Part shown: positions 10,367 through 18,726 of the stretch, in pieces
Position numbering within the stretch: position 1 is the stretch's first letter
How the letters are laid out: the number at the start of each line of letters is the position of its first letter
NCBI GenBank assembly: GCA_001314845.1
Contig: LJZQ01000003.1
Coordinates: 76,423-140,422 of the forward strand
Reading direction: 5' to 3'
Length of the DNA stretch: 64,000 nt
Source: Marinobacter excellens HL-55
GTDB taxonomy: Bacteria > Pseudomonadota > Gammaproteobacteria > Pseudomonadales > Oleiphilaceae
Program-made: the position numbers and the translations under genes
The notes under the pieces: generated by a model
What the model saw: the letters and a program-made list of their open reading frames with translations, nothing else
Told to the model about the DNA's origin: nothing
The model's database searches: none

Positions 10367-12238
10367 ATGTATCCGGACCAGGACTTCGACCAGCTGACCC
10401 GCGAGCCACCCTCCGCTGCCCAACGGAGCCCGGAGCAGGTGCTGCACAAAGTCTTTGGCTACGAAAGCTTTCGCCCGCTGCAGGGTGATATCGTCCGCGA
10501 AGTCGTCAACGGTGGCGATGCATTGGTTCTGATGCCCACCGGTGGCGGTAAATCGCTGTGCTATCAGGTTCCGGCGCTGGTGCGACCAGGTACAGCCATT
10601 ATCGTGTCGCCTCTGATCGCTCTGATGCAGGACCAGGTCACGGCACTTCGGGAGCTCGGTGTAAATGCCGCTTTTCTGAATTCTACCATGGACTACGAGC
10701 AAGCCCGGGCCACCGAATACGCCCTGATGACCGGAGAGCTTGATCTTCTTTACTGTGCGCCCGAGCGACTGATACAGCATCGCACCATTGAGTTGCTGCA
10801 CAACGCGTCGCTATCACTGTTTGCCATCGACGAAGCCCACTGTGTTTCCCAGTGGGGGCATGACTTCCGGTCGGATTACCTTCAGTTGAGCATGCTCGCG
10901 GAAGAATTTCCGGGCATACCTCGCATTGCGCTGACCGCGACCGCGGATGACCGCACCCGTAAGGAAATTGCCGAGCGCCTTTCGTTAACCAAAGCCCGGC
11001 ACTTTATCAGCGGCTTTGATCGGCCTAACATTCAGTATCGAATCACACCTAAAACCAATGCAAACAAACAGTTGCTGGACTTTATTAAAGCCGAACATGA
11101 CGGCGATTGCGGCATTGTCTATTGCTTGTCCCGCAACAAAGTAGACGCCACCGCGAAGTTACTGGCCAGCAAAGGCTACACCGCACTGCCCTACCATGCG
11201 GGCCTGGACGCCCAGGCGCGCGCTAAACATCAGGAGCGATTTCTGCGGGAAGACGGCGTGATTATTGTCGCCACGATTGCCTTCGGCATGGGCATCGACA
11301 AACCCGATGTACGGTTTGTGGCTCACCTGGACTTGCCCAAAAGCCTGGAGGCCTATTACCAGGAAACCGGCCGTGCCGGTCGGGATGGCAAACCCTCCAC
11401 TGCATGGATGGTGTACGGCTTGCAAGATGTGATCAAACTGCGGCAAATGCTTGAAGCCTCCCAGGGCAATGATCAGTTCAAACGGGTTGAACGCGAAAAA
11501 CTGGATGCCATGCTGGGCCTTTGCGAAGTCACCCAGTGCCGCCGGCAAGTGCTGCTCCGGTATTTTGACGATGCGATGGAGCACCCGTGTGGCAATTGCG
11601 ACACCTGCCTGAATCCTCCGGAAACCTGGGATGGCACGGTCGTGGTCCAGAAAGCGTTGTCCTGTGTTTACCGCACAGGCCAGCGCTTTGGCGTTAACTA
11701 CCTGATTGATGTGTTGCGCGGCTCAGAGAACGAGCGGGTTCTGCAGTCAGGCCATCAGGCCATTTCGACCTACGGCATCGGTACTGAGCTGTCGGCTAAT
11801 GAATGGAAGTCGGTCTATCGCCAGTTGGTCGCTAACGGTTACCTCCGAGCCGACCCGGAAGGCTACGGCGCCTTGCAGTTAACTGAACTTTGTCGGCCGC
11901 TGCTCAAGGGTGAGCAGACCATCGAACTGCGAAAAGACCCGGTCGTTAAACAGACAGGCGGCTCCCGATCGTCCGGCAAGCGCGGTGGCCAGGATGTGCG
12001 CGATCAGATTACCGATCATGCAGGCTGGGAAGCCTTGCGGGCCTGCCGCAAGGCACTGGCCGATAAACAGGGCGTGCCGCCATATGTGATCTTTCATGAC
12101 ACCACACTATTCGACATGCTCGAACGCCGGCCAGAGAACCTGGGTCAGCTGGCGGAAGTGAGCGGCGTAGGTGCTGCAAAGCTTGAAAAATACGGCGACG
12201 TATTCCTTCAAACATTGCGCGAGATCACTCAGGCCTGA
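10367..12238 (+). CDS. recQ: ATP-dependent DNA helicase RecQ
   Basis: A 3'-5' superfamily 2 helicase of recombination and fork repair. The [10 protein letters not shown] motif 0 is followed by Walker [11 protein letters not shown], the DEAH box with the aromatic-rich loop ([13 protein letters not shown]), motif [12 protein letters not shown], the zinc-binding cysteines ([16 protein letters not shown]), the RQC winged helix, and a C-terminal HRDC domain from about residue 545. All the expected modules are present and the length of 623 residues is normal. Its last 10 nt overlap the 3' end of the convergent DUF4442 gene. Confidence 0.97.
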   Translation: MYPDQDFDQLTREPPSAAQRSPEQVLHKVFGYESFRPLQGDIVREVVNGGDALVLMPTGGGKSLCYQVPALVRPGTAIIVSPLIALMQDQVTALRELGVNAAFLNSTMDYEQARATEYALMTGELDLLYCAPERLIQHRTIELLHNASLSLFAIDEAHCVSQWGHDFRSDYLQLSMLAEEFPGIPRIALTATADDRTRKEIAERLSLTKARHFISGFDRPNIQYRITPKTNANKQLLDFIKAEHDGDCGIVYCLSRNKVDATAKLLASKGYTALPYHAGLDAQARAKHQERFLREDGVIIVATIAFGMGIDKPDVRFVAHLDLPKSLEAYYQETGRAGRDGKPSTAWMVYGLQDVIKLRQMLEASQGNDQFKRVEREKLDAMLGLCEVTQCRRQVLLRYFDDAMEHPCGNCDTCLNPPETWDGTVVVQKALSCVYRTGQRFGVNYLIDVLRGSENERVLQSGHQAISTYGIGTELSANEWKSVYRQLVANGYLRADPEGYGALQLTELCRPLLKGEQTIELRKDPVVKQTGGSRSSGKRGGQDVRDQITDHAGWEALRACRKALADKQGVPPYVIFHDTTLFDMLERRPENLGQLAEVSGVGAAKLEKYGDVFLQTLREITQA

Positions 12239-12783
12239 GACTGAAAGCCCTTCTTGCGAACCCGATAGTGGGCAAGCGACGTGGCCACATGATTGCCTTC
12301 TTCATCCCGCAGAATGCCTTCCAGGGTGAATTTGGCTCGGCCTGTGGCGTCTGCATCCGACAGAATGGCGGCGACGGTTTCCGCTGGCAGCTCAAACTCA
12401 ACGGTGACGTCCGAGTTGGCAGGCTGCAGGAACTCGAGCGTCATTTCCTTGAGGATGGGGGTATATGAAGGGCCAAGGTCAAACAGCGTCATAACCCCAC
12501 CCGGGATCTCAGCTACTAGAAAGTAGGCGCCGGCATACAAGCTGCCAAAATGGTTTTTGTTGCCTTTGAGCTTTATCTTGGCGCGCACATAACCGGGGCG
12601 AACCTCTTCAACACTGAAGCCATTGCGAGGCGCAAACGGGATTGCGATACCGATGATGCGGTTAACCGCGGCGTAGCTGCCTGTTTTCTTTAGCCAATCC
12701 AGCGGTTGCAGTAGCGTCGCTTTCGGATTGCTGGTGGTTACCCACTGGCCAGCTGTACCAATGAGCGTGTCGATAAGTGCCAT
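12229..12783 (-). CDS. DUF4442 hotdog-fold thioesterase-like protein
   Basis: A 184-residue protein of the DUF4442/PaaI-like hotdog superfamily, predicted to act on acyl-CoA or a related thioester in the cytoplasm. [19 protein letters not shown] forms the conserved helix and turn of the hotdog fold, and [20 protein letters not shown] forms the following strands. The substrate is unknown and the family is not well characterised. It is transcribed alone and convergently with recQ. The ATG at 12783 is preceded by AGAAGGGA, a good ribosome binding site. Confidence 0.75.
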   Translation of the reverse strand: MALIDTLIGTAGQWVTTSNPKATLLQPLDWLKKTGSYAAVNRIIGIAIPFAPRNGFSVEEVRPGYVRAKIKLKGNKNHFGSLYAGAYFLVAEIPGGVMTLFDLGPSYTPILKEMTLEFLQPANSDVTVEFELPAETVAAILSDADATGRAKFTLEGILRDEEGNHVATSLAHYRVRKKGFQSQA

Positions 12784-12958
12784 AATAAGGTCCCTTCTGA
12801 TTTGCCGCCGATAATTGCAGGGCTATGTCGTAGCTTCAAGCAGGTTTTACAGTTTTTTTGAATCTTGTATCACCGGCTCACGCAAAACTGTTCTAAAGTG
12901 AAGGGGCATTCCGATTGGCAGGCGGGACCTTTTGCCTGAACCCTTAAAGGACTATTGA

Positions 12959-13891
12959 GTGGCGTCACGTTACCGAAAAGGAATCTCGGTGTTAATAATC
13001 TGTCTTGCTGCGCTATCTGTGGCGTTGGCGGGGCCGGTAACTGCATCCGAGACAGTGTCACAAGCACTGGAGAGTCATCGCAGCTTTATTCTCTGGTATC
13101 GCAACTACGACAACCCGGCGATTCGATCGCTGGTCGAGCTGGCGCTCAATAAAACGCCTGAGTATGGCAGTTTTGACCTTGTCAGGAGCGAAGAGCTCAG
13201 CCAGGGTCGGGTGTTGCGGGAGCTTGCAAAAAGCAACAATCATCTGGTCGATATAGCCAACGTAGCCACATCTGCAGAGCGCGAAGCCTTTCTTAATCCC
13301 GTACCTTTGCCCGTGGATGGCGGTTTGCTTGGGTTCCGAGTGTGCCTGGTGCTACCCAAGAACCTGTCATTATTTGAAAACATTAATGGCGTAAAGGACA
13401 TCCAGCAAAACAACATACGAATTGGTCAGGGAGCCCATTGGCCAGACACCCCGATTCTCGAAGCCAACGGCATCTCCGTCATCACCCATACCCGCTATGA
13501 AATTCTGTTCGGAATGCTGCGTAACGAGCGCTTTGAGTGTTTTGCCCGGGGCATCAGCGAAGTGATGTACGATCTTGAGTTTAACAACGCGGACGACCTG
13601 GTTATTGAGCCAAACCTGTTATTGGCCTACCCGATGCCGTCGTATCTGTTTGTTGCCCCTGACGATGAAGTGGCGGCACACCGGCTGCAATTGGGTATGG
13701 AACGGGCGATCAAGGATGGCAGCTTTGCGGTTTATCTTAAAACCTGGTTTGGCCGGGCAGTAGCCGAGCTGGGACTGGAACGCCGCAAGATACTTACCCT
13801 TGAAAACCGCTACCTCAGCGAAGAATCCATGTATGTAGGCCGACACACGCTTGAAAACCTTCGACGCCGGCTGGAACTCCTGGGCCAGTAA
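12959..13891 (+). CDS. Periplasmic type 2 solute-binding-like protein
   Basis: A 310-residue secreted protein of the periplasmic binding protein type 2 fold (bacterial extracellular solute-binding family 3-like). Residues 1-30 form a signal peptide: basic start, hydrophobic run, then a small-residue cleavage region ending near VTASET. Two lobes can be inferred, with a hinge around residues 105-125. The GTG start at 12959 is supported by AAAGGA seven nt upstream. No ABC permease or ATPase lies next to it, and the adjacent convergent gene is a chemoreceptor, so it may act in sensing rather than import. The ligand is unknown. Confidence 0.6.
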   Translation: MASRYRKGISVLIICLAALSVALAGPVTASETVSQALESHRSFILWYRNYDNPAIRSLVELALNKTPEYGSFDLVRSEELSQGRVLRELAKSNNHLVDIANVATSAEREAFLNPVPLPVDGGLLGFRVCLVLPKNLSLFENINGVKDIQQNNIRIGQGAHWPDTPILEANGISVITHTRYEILFGMLRNERFECFARGISEVMYDLEFNNADDLVIEPNLLLAYPMPSYLFVAPDDEVAAHRLQLGMERAIKDGSFAVYLKTWFGRAVAELGLERRKILTLENRYLSEESMYVGRHTLENLRRRLELLGQ

Positions 13892-13898
13892 AACAGTT

Positions 13899-13914
13899 CG
13901 GCCATCCCTGGCCG
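13899..13914. terminator. Weak hairpin between convergent genes
   Basis: CGGCCA and TGGCCG form a 6-bp stem with a 4-nt loop in the 32-nt gap between the convergent solute-binding and chemoreceptor genes. There is no T-run on either side, so it is at best a weak or Rho-assisted terminator. Confidence 0.25.
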
Positions 13915-13923
13915 TCCAGCTTG

Positions 13924-15810
13924 CTACACCCGGAAACGCGATACTTTTTCGTTCAGAGTGTGGCCAATCGTTTCAATTTGCCCACTGTAGACATCGTTTT
14001 CACTCGCGGCTTTCGCAGCATCCTGACCCTGGTCAGCAATTCGGGTAATAGAAGCGTTTAGCTCTTCGGTCACAGACGTCTGTTCTTCGGAGGCCGTCGC
14101 AATCTGTGTGGTCATCTGGCTGATGGCGGTAATGGCATCGGCAATCCTGTTCAGGGATTCCATGGCATCCTGAGCTTTCTCCATGCTGACATTGGAGACC
14201 GCCGTTGAAGCTTTCATCACGTCAACCGCATTGTTGGCGCCCTTCTGCAGGCGTTCAATCATATTGTTGATTTCGCCAGTCGAAGACTGGGTTCTCTGGG
14301 CCAGATTACGGACCTCGTCGGCGACCACTGCAAACCCTCTACCTGCCTCCCCTGCCCTGGCAGCTTCGATCGCAGCGTTCAGCGCCAGCAGGTTGGTTTG
14401 CTCTGCAATTCCCTGAATCACCTCAAGCACAGTGTTAATGGACGATACATCCTTACCTAGAGCATCAATAACTTCTGCTGCTGCGGTAACCTCTTTGGCG
14501 AGCTTCTCGACGGCATCCCTTGAGGCAGCAACCGTTTTCAATGATTCACGACTCTCCTGGTCTGCATTTTCAGACGCCTCTGCCGTTTGCTGAGCATTCT
14601 GAGCTATCTCCCCGGCCGCCGCCGACATTTCATTGATGGCTGTAGCAATCATATCGATTTCATTTTGCTGGCCTTCTACACTCGACCGGCTCGTTTTCGA
14701 CGTCTCCCTGAGAGAGGACACATTAACAGCTAATTCGTCACAGCCATCTTTTACTTCATGAACCACCTGTTGAATATTTTCGACAAAACGATTGAACGAT
14801 TCCGCGAGATGTCCAAACTCATCAGACGCAGCATCATCAAGACGTTTCGTGAGATCGGCGTCGCCCGAGGCAATGCTCGACATAGCGGTATTCAATCGGC
14901 GTACCGGCGTCATAAGAATTCGAATACCGAAGTACAGCGCCACCAACGCACCCACCAAGCCAACGCCGGCGATTAAGATTCCCCCTACCCGCGCCTCGAC
15001 AATAGGAGCATTTACCAGGTCCTCATTCACAAAGGTCACAAGATACCAGTCAACGGCACGCGCCTCTGAGATAGCGTGCAATGCAGCGCTCCATTGAGCA
15101 TTGTCCATCTGGAACTTGTGCAGACTGCCATCGAAAGAGGGCCGAGCTCCAATCACTTCTGAGAGGTTTTTTCCTACCATGGCCGAATCCGGGTAGAAAA
15201 GAACCGTGCCTGATTGGTTCACCAGCGCAGCAAATCCGGTCTCGGCCAAGGTAATGGTAGACAGCATCGACTCGATGGTCCCGAGGCCAATATCCATACC
15301 GGCGGCACCTTTGAACACGCCCGATTTGATAGGTGCCATAGCAGAAATGATAGTTTCGTTGCTGCTGGCATCTTGATAAGGATCAGTATAGGAAGATCGG
15401 CCAAGGCGCTGTGCGCCCTGATACCAGGGGCGGACTCTGGGGTCATAATCCGCAGGCAGAGTGGCTTCCACATCCAGACTTCTCATGATCATGCGGCCGT
15501 CTTCTGTTCCGGCATAGACGTCTCTGATGTTCCCGCCTTTGGTCATTGCCTCCATCAACACACGGGCCATGTTATCTGTTCGCACACCTTCCAGAGCGAT
15601 GGCCGTGGCTTCTGCCATATCTAGCCTGGTATTCAACCAATCTGAAATGCTTGATGTACTTTGGTTGACGGCATCCTGCATAAGCGCATCAACATACCGG
15701 TCTGTGGTAGACCTCAACCGGATGTCAGTGGCGATGGTAAGCGCCGCCATTAACAGTGCGATCAGTGTGCCGACAGCAATAAGCAATTTCTGAGCAAACG
15801 AAAATTTCAA
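13924..15810 (-). CDS. Methyl-accepting chemotaxis protein with dCache-type sensor
   Basis: A transmembrane chemoreceptor that signals to CheA/CheW. It has a membrane helix at residues 7-29, a large periplasmic double-Cache-like domain (about 35-290, including VRPWYQGA and GAAGMDIGL), a second membrane helix near 295-315, a HAMP domain, and a cytoplasmic signalling hairpin. The hairpin tip carries the near-invariant [16 protein letters not shown] and [10 protein letters not shown] chose the TTG at 15810 (628 residues) because GGAGG lies eight nt upstream. The longer frame from an ATG at 15891 adds 27 residues before the membrane helix and has no such site. The ligand cannot be told from sequence. 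Confidence 0.93.
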   Translation of the reverse strand: MKFSFAQKLLIAVGTLIALLMAALTIATDIRLRSTTDRYVDALMQDAVNQSTSSISDWLNTRLDMAEATAIALEGVRTDNMARVLMEAMTKGGNIRDVYAGTEDGRMIMRSLDVEATLPADYDPRVRPWYQGAQRLGRSSYTDPYQDASSNETIISAMAPIKSGVFKGAAGMDIGLGTIESMLSTITLAETGFAALVNQSGTVLFYPDSAMVGKNLSEVIGARPSFDGSLHKFQMDNAQWSAALHAISEARAVDWYLVTFVNEDLVNAPIVEARVGGILIAGVGLVGALVALYFGIRILMTPVRRLNTAMSSIASGDADLTKRLDDAASDEFGHLAESFNRFVENIQQVVHEVKDGCDELAVNVSSLRETSKTSRSSVEGQQNEIDMIATAINEMSAAAGEIAQNAQQTAEASENADQESRESLKTVAASRDAVEKLAKEVTAAAEVIDALGKDVSSINTVLEVIQGIAEQTNLLALNAAIEAARAGEAGRGFAVVADEVRNLAQRTQSSTGEINNMIERLQKGANNAVDVMKASTAVSNVSMEKAQDAMESLNRIADAITAISQMTTQIATASEEQTSVTEELNASITRIADQGQDAAKAASENDVYSGQIETIGHTLNEKVSRFRV

Positions 15811-15853
15811 AGGGAATGCCTCCGGAAGGATCAAGGGGAACCGATCACTTTCT

Positions 15854-15870
15854 TCTATATTAGATATAGA
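15854..15870. promoter_or_regulatory. TAG-centred inverted repeat, chemoreceptor/GNAT divergent region
   Basis: TCTATAT-TAG-ATATAGA is a perfect inverted repeat with 7-nt arms, just upstream of the chemoreceptor start. It could be an operator or part of an AT-rich promoter. A second repeat of the same 7-TAG-7 architecture lies 29 nt further on. Confidence 0.35.
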
Positions 15871-15899
15871 AACTAATTTGGCTAACGGCAATTGGAGCG

Positions 15900-15916
15900 A
15901 AGTCTTTAGAAGACTT
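15900..15916. promoter_or_regulatory. Second TAG-centred inverted repeat
   Basis: AAGTCTT-TAG-AAGACTT is a perfect inverted repeat with 7-nt arms, lying 51 nt before the start of the GNAT-nitrilase gene. The arms differ from those of the repeat at 15854-15870 although the spacing and centre match. A role as a regulator-binding site for the divergent pair is inference. Confidence 0.35.
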
Positions 15917-15967
15917 TGTTAGACTGGCTCGACGCAACGACCTTCTCACGTAATGGAGACGCACTGA

Positions 15968-17488
15968 ATGGCCCATGAAGAACTGCATCTGAATCTGCGT
16001 AACCTGACTCTTGAAGACTACAGCCAACTTCAGGAATTGATGGATGAAGTTTACGAAGATATCGGTGGTGCGTGGCCAAGTGACACCATCAAGGCACTGG
16101 TTGAACAGTTTCCTGACGGTCAGATCTGCATTGAGGATAGCGGGCAGCTGGTGGCGGTCGCACTCACTGTGTGCGTCAAGTACGAGCGGTTCAGCAACCC
16201 GCACGCCTACGACGATCTGATTCTTCGTAATGAGAAGATCTGGCACAACCAGAATGGCGACTCACTCTACGGTCTGGACGTGTTCATTCATCCAGAGTAT
16301 CGCGGTTATCGCCTGGGCCGCCGGCTTTATGAAGCACGCAAAGAGCTTTGCCGTTCGATGAACCTGAGGGCCATCCTGGCCGGTGGACGTATTCCCAACT
16401 ATTTCAAATACTCAGAGCAGTACACACCGGAGGAATACATCCATCGGGTTGATCGTAAAGAAATCTACGATCCGATCCTGAGCTTCCAGTTGTCCAATGA
16501 TTTCCAGGTAACCCGGCTGATGCACAAGTATCTCCCGGAAGACGAGAAATCGCTCGGTTATGCCACCCTGCTGGAATGGCGCAATATTCTGTACACCCCA
16601 CCGTCCTCGGTACTCAACACCAAGAAAACACAGGTGCGGCTGGGTGCCGTGCAGTGGCAAATGCGGGAGTTCACCTCGGTGGAAGAAGTGCTCAAGCAGG
16701 TGGAGTACTTCGTCGATGCGCTGTCGGACTACAAAAGCGACTTTGCACTATTCCCGGAATTTTTCAACGCTCCGTTGATGGGCCTGACGGACCAGATGGA
16801 CCAAACCCGAGCCATTCGTTTTCTGGCCGGCTTTACCGAGCAGTTCCGCAATGAAATGTCAGAAATGGCCGTCAGCTATAACATCAACATCATCACCGGC
16901 TCCATGCCGCTGCTCGAGAACGATCGCGTGTACAACGTGTCTTACCTATGCCATCGGGATGGTCGGGTTGATGAACAGCGAAAGATCCATATAACGCCCC
17001 ACGAACGTAGAGACTGGGTAATCGAAGGCGGCAATAAATTTGAAGTGTTCGAAACCGATGCTGGCCGAGTCGCTATCCTGATTTGTTATGACATCGAGTT
17101 TCCGGAATTGGGTCGGCTGGCAGCCAGCCAGGACGTAGACATTATTTGTGTTCCTTTCTGGACCGACACCAAAAACGGCTACTTGCGTGTTCGCCACTGC
17201 GCCCAGGCCCGAGCCATTGAAAACGAGTGTTACGTGGTCATCACAGGTAGCGTTGGCAACCTGCCCAAGGTTGAAAACCTTGACGTTCAGTACGCGCAGT
17301 CTTCCGTGTTTTCGCCGTCAGACTTCGCATTCCCACATGACGCAGTGATGGCAGAAACAACACCGAATACAGAAATGATCATGTTTTCTGACATGGATCT
17401 TGAAAAGCTCACATTAGTCCGTAACGAGGGTTCGGTAACCAACCTGAAAGATCGCCGTGTTGATCTTTATCAGCTCAAGACCCTATAG
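15968..17488 (+). CDS. GNAT acetyltransferase-carbon-nitrogen hydrolase fusion
   Basis: A two-domain protein. Residues 1-215 are a GNAT N-acetyltransferase with the acetyl-CoA loop near YRGYRLGRRLYEAR. Residues 220-490 are a nitrilase-superfamily amidase with catalytic Glu in FPEFFN, Lys in QRKIHITPHE and nucleophile Cys373 in LICYDIEFPE. Fusions of this kind recur in bacteria. The hydrolase could release an amine that the acetyltransferase then modifies, but no substrate is established that I can name. The protein is cytoplasmic and 506 residues long. The ATG has GGAG about 10 nt upstream. It is divergent from the chemoreceptor and followed by 116 nt without a gene. Confidence 0.88.
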   Translation: MAHEELHLNLRNLTLEDYSQLQELMDEVYEDIGGAWPSDTIKALVEQFPDGQICIEDSGQLVAVALTVCVKYERFSNPHAYDDLILRNEKIWHNQNGDSLYGLDVFIHPEYRGYRLGRRLYEARKELCRSMNLRAILAGGRIPNYFKYSEQYTPEEYIHRVDRKEIYDPILSFQLSNDFQVTRLMHKYLPEDEKSLGYATLLEWRNILYTPPSSVLNTKKTQVRLGAVQWQMREFTSVEEVLKQVEYFVDALSDYKSDFALFPEFFNAPLMGLTDQMDQTRAIRFLAGFTEQFRNEMSEMAVSYNINIITGSMPLLENDRVYNVSYLCHRDGRVDEQRKIHITPHERRDWVIEGGNKFEVFETDAGRVAILICYDIEFPELGRLAASQDVDIICVPFWTDTKNGYLRVRHCAQARAIENECYVVITGSVGNLPKVENLDVQYAQSSVFSPSDFAFPHDAVMAETTPNTEMIMFSDMDLEKLTLVRNEGSVTNLKDRRVDLYQLKTL

Positions 17489-17604
17489 CAAACGGTAATC
17501 TGGCCCGGAATGCCCGGGTCAAATATTGACGTAGTCTATTAAAGGGTTACGGTAGCTGACTGATGGGATTGCCAAAATTGCACTGCCCGTCTATTGTTTA
17601 ATTT

Positions 17605-18048
17605 ATGTCCACGTCATCTGACAGCTCTCAGAGGCAGAGAAAGCGTTTCATGAACGAAGAACTACCGGATATTGTCGCCCGTTTTCGTGTACGACATGGC
17701 TTGTTTCGCAAAGAGACCGTGGAGGCTCGCCTCTATGAGCTCGACAGCTATGGCTGCGTGATGAAAACGGACAAGCTGTTCAGCCCCGGCGACACCGTGA
17801 TCCTTGATCTGATCATGGATATGCCCTTTGAAGAAATCCGTGCAGAGGGTCTGTCAGGCCTGGTCACCGAGAAAAGAAAGCACTGTAGTAACTTCTTCTA
17901 CTCTATTGATTTTTTTCAGTTTGACTCCAGCGATAACTCGCCGCTGGCAGACAAAGTCAGGCGTATTCGCGAAGTTCTTTTAAAGAAACAGACACTCAAG
18001 TCCCGCAGAGGCTCAAATCCTGCGTCGGGAATGAGGCAACTAGCCTGA
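17605..18048 (+). CDS. PilZ-like domain protein
   Basis: A 147-residue cytoplasmic protein. An arginine-rich start (QRQRKRF) and a beta-rich middle (VEARLYELDSYGC, GDTVILDLIM) resemble the PilZ fold that binds cyclic di-GMP, but the canonical D/NxSxxG motif is degenerate (ELDSYGC). Nucleotide binding is therefore uncertain. The ATG at 17605 lacks a clear ribosome binding site; an ATG at 17650 preceded by GAGAAA is an alternative. It lies 42 nt upstream of the helix-hairpin-helix gene in the same orientation and may be in one operon with it. Confidence 0.5.
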   Translation: MSTSSDSSQRQRKRFMNEELPDIVARFRVRHGLFRKETVEARLYELDSYGCVMKTDKLFSPGDTVILDLIMDMPFEEIRAEGLSGLVTEKRKHCSNFFYSIDFFQFDSSDNSPLADKVRRIREVLLKKQTLKSRRGSNPASGMRQLA

Positions 18049-18090
18049 TACTGTTCCACCACCACTACCCCTTCCGTAAGGAGACGTCCG

Positions 18091-18726
18091 ATGGCAAAGA
18101 AAGCCAAACCCAGCGTTGATAAGATTGTTAAAAAAGTAAATAAAGAGTTTGAGAAAACCTCATCCCAGATAGAAGGTTTGATCAATGATGCTTTAAAGCA
18201 GTTTGATCACCTGCAACACCAGGTTCAGGACCCCGTTCGCAAACTGATCAAAGATATGGATGAGTTGCGTGAGCGTGAAATGAAACGCTTCAACGACGAG
18301 TTTGAACGCCGTATGGATGAGTTTCATGAGCTTCAAGCTGCACTGCTTGAAAAGCTTGGCATTGCGACCAAAGAAGCTCGTAAAGAAGTCAAAAAGGCCA
18401 CAGAGACTGCCAGCAAGAAAGTAGAGGCTGCCAAGCCTGCCGCCAAAAAAGCGCCCGCCAAGAAGCCGGCAGCCAAGAAAGCTGCCGCGCCAAAACCTGC
18501 TGCGAAAAAACCCGCGGCACCCAAGGCGGCCAAGCCAGTCGATAAATCCGATCTGACCCGCATCAAAGGTGTTGGTCCGGCAACCGCAAAGAAAATGAAA
18601 GAAGCTGGCCTGACATCCATTGAGCAGATCGCTAATCCTAGTGACGCAGATAAGCAGAAGCTCGAAGCGTTCAAGAGTATTAAAGGATTCAACGAACTGT
18701 CCGCTGAAGCGAAGAAAGTCATTTGA
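18091..18726 (+). CDS. Lys/Ala/Pro-rich protein with C-terminal helix-hairpin-helix domain
   Basis: A 211-residue protein in three parts. Residues 1-105 are a charged alpha-helical or coiled-coil region, reminiscent of phasins. Residues 106-150 are a low-complexity tract of AAKKP-type repeats like histone H1-like tails. Residues 151-211 are a helix-hairpin-helix domain (LTRIKGVGPATAKKM) of the kind that binds DNA non-specifically. GGAG upstream supports the ATG. Its stop overlaps the selD start as TGATG, so the two are probably translated from one message. The tail and HhH suggest nucleic acid binding; the specific function is unknown. Confidence 0.7.
   Translation: MAKKAKPSVDKIVKKVNKEFEKTSSQIEGLINDALKQFDHLQHQVQDPVRKLIKDMDELREREMKRFNDEFERRMDEFHELQAALLEKLGIATKEARKEVKKATETASKKVEAAKPAAKKAPAKKPAAKKAAAPKPAAKKPAAPKAAKPVDKSDLTRIKGVGPATAKKMKEAGLTSIEQIANPSDADKQKLEAFKSIKGFNELSAEAKKVI

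Noticed and set aside
12959-15810. The solute-binding protein and chemoreceptor as one sensing operon
   Set aside because: They are on opposite strands and convergent, so they cannot share a transcript; functional pairing is only a guess.
17500-17530. GC-rich hairpin after the GNAT-nitrilase gene
   Set aside because: A 7-bp stem with one G-T pair and no T-run follows; not enough to call a terminator.
18430-18540. Repeated AAG/GCC-rich tract that could look like a direct-repeat array
   Set aside because: It is in frame and encodes a Lys/Ala/Pro-rich tail; units are irregular and there are no unique spacers, so it is not CRISPR or a tandem repeat element.
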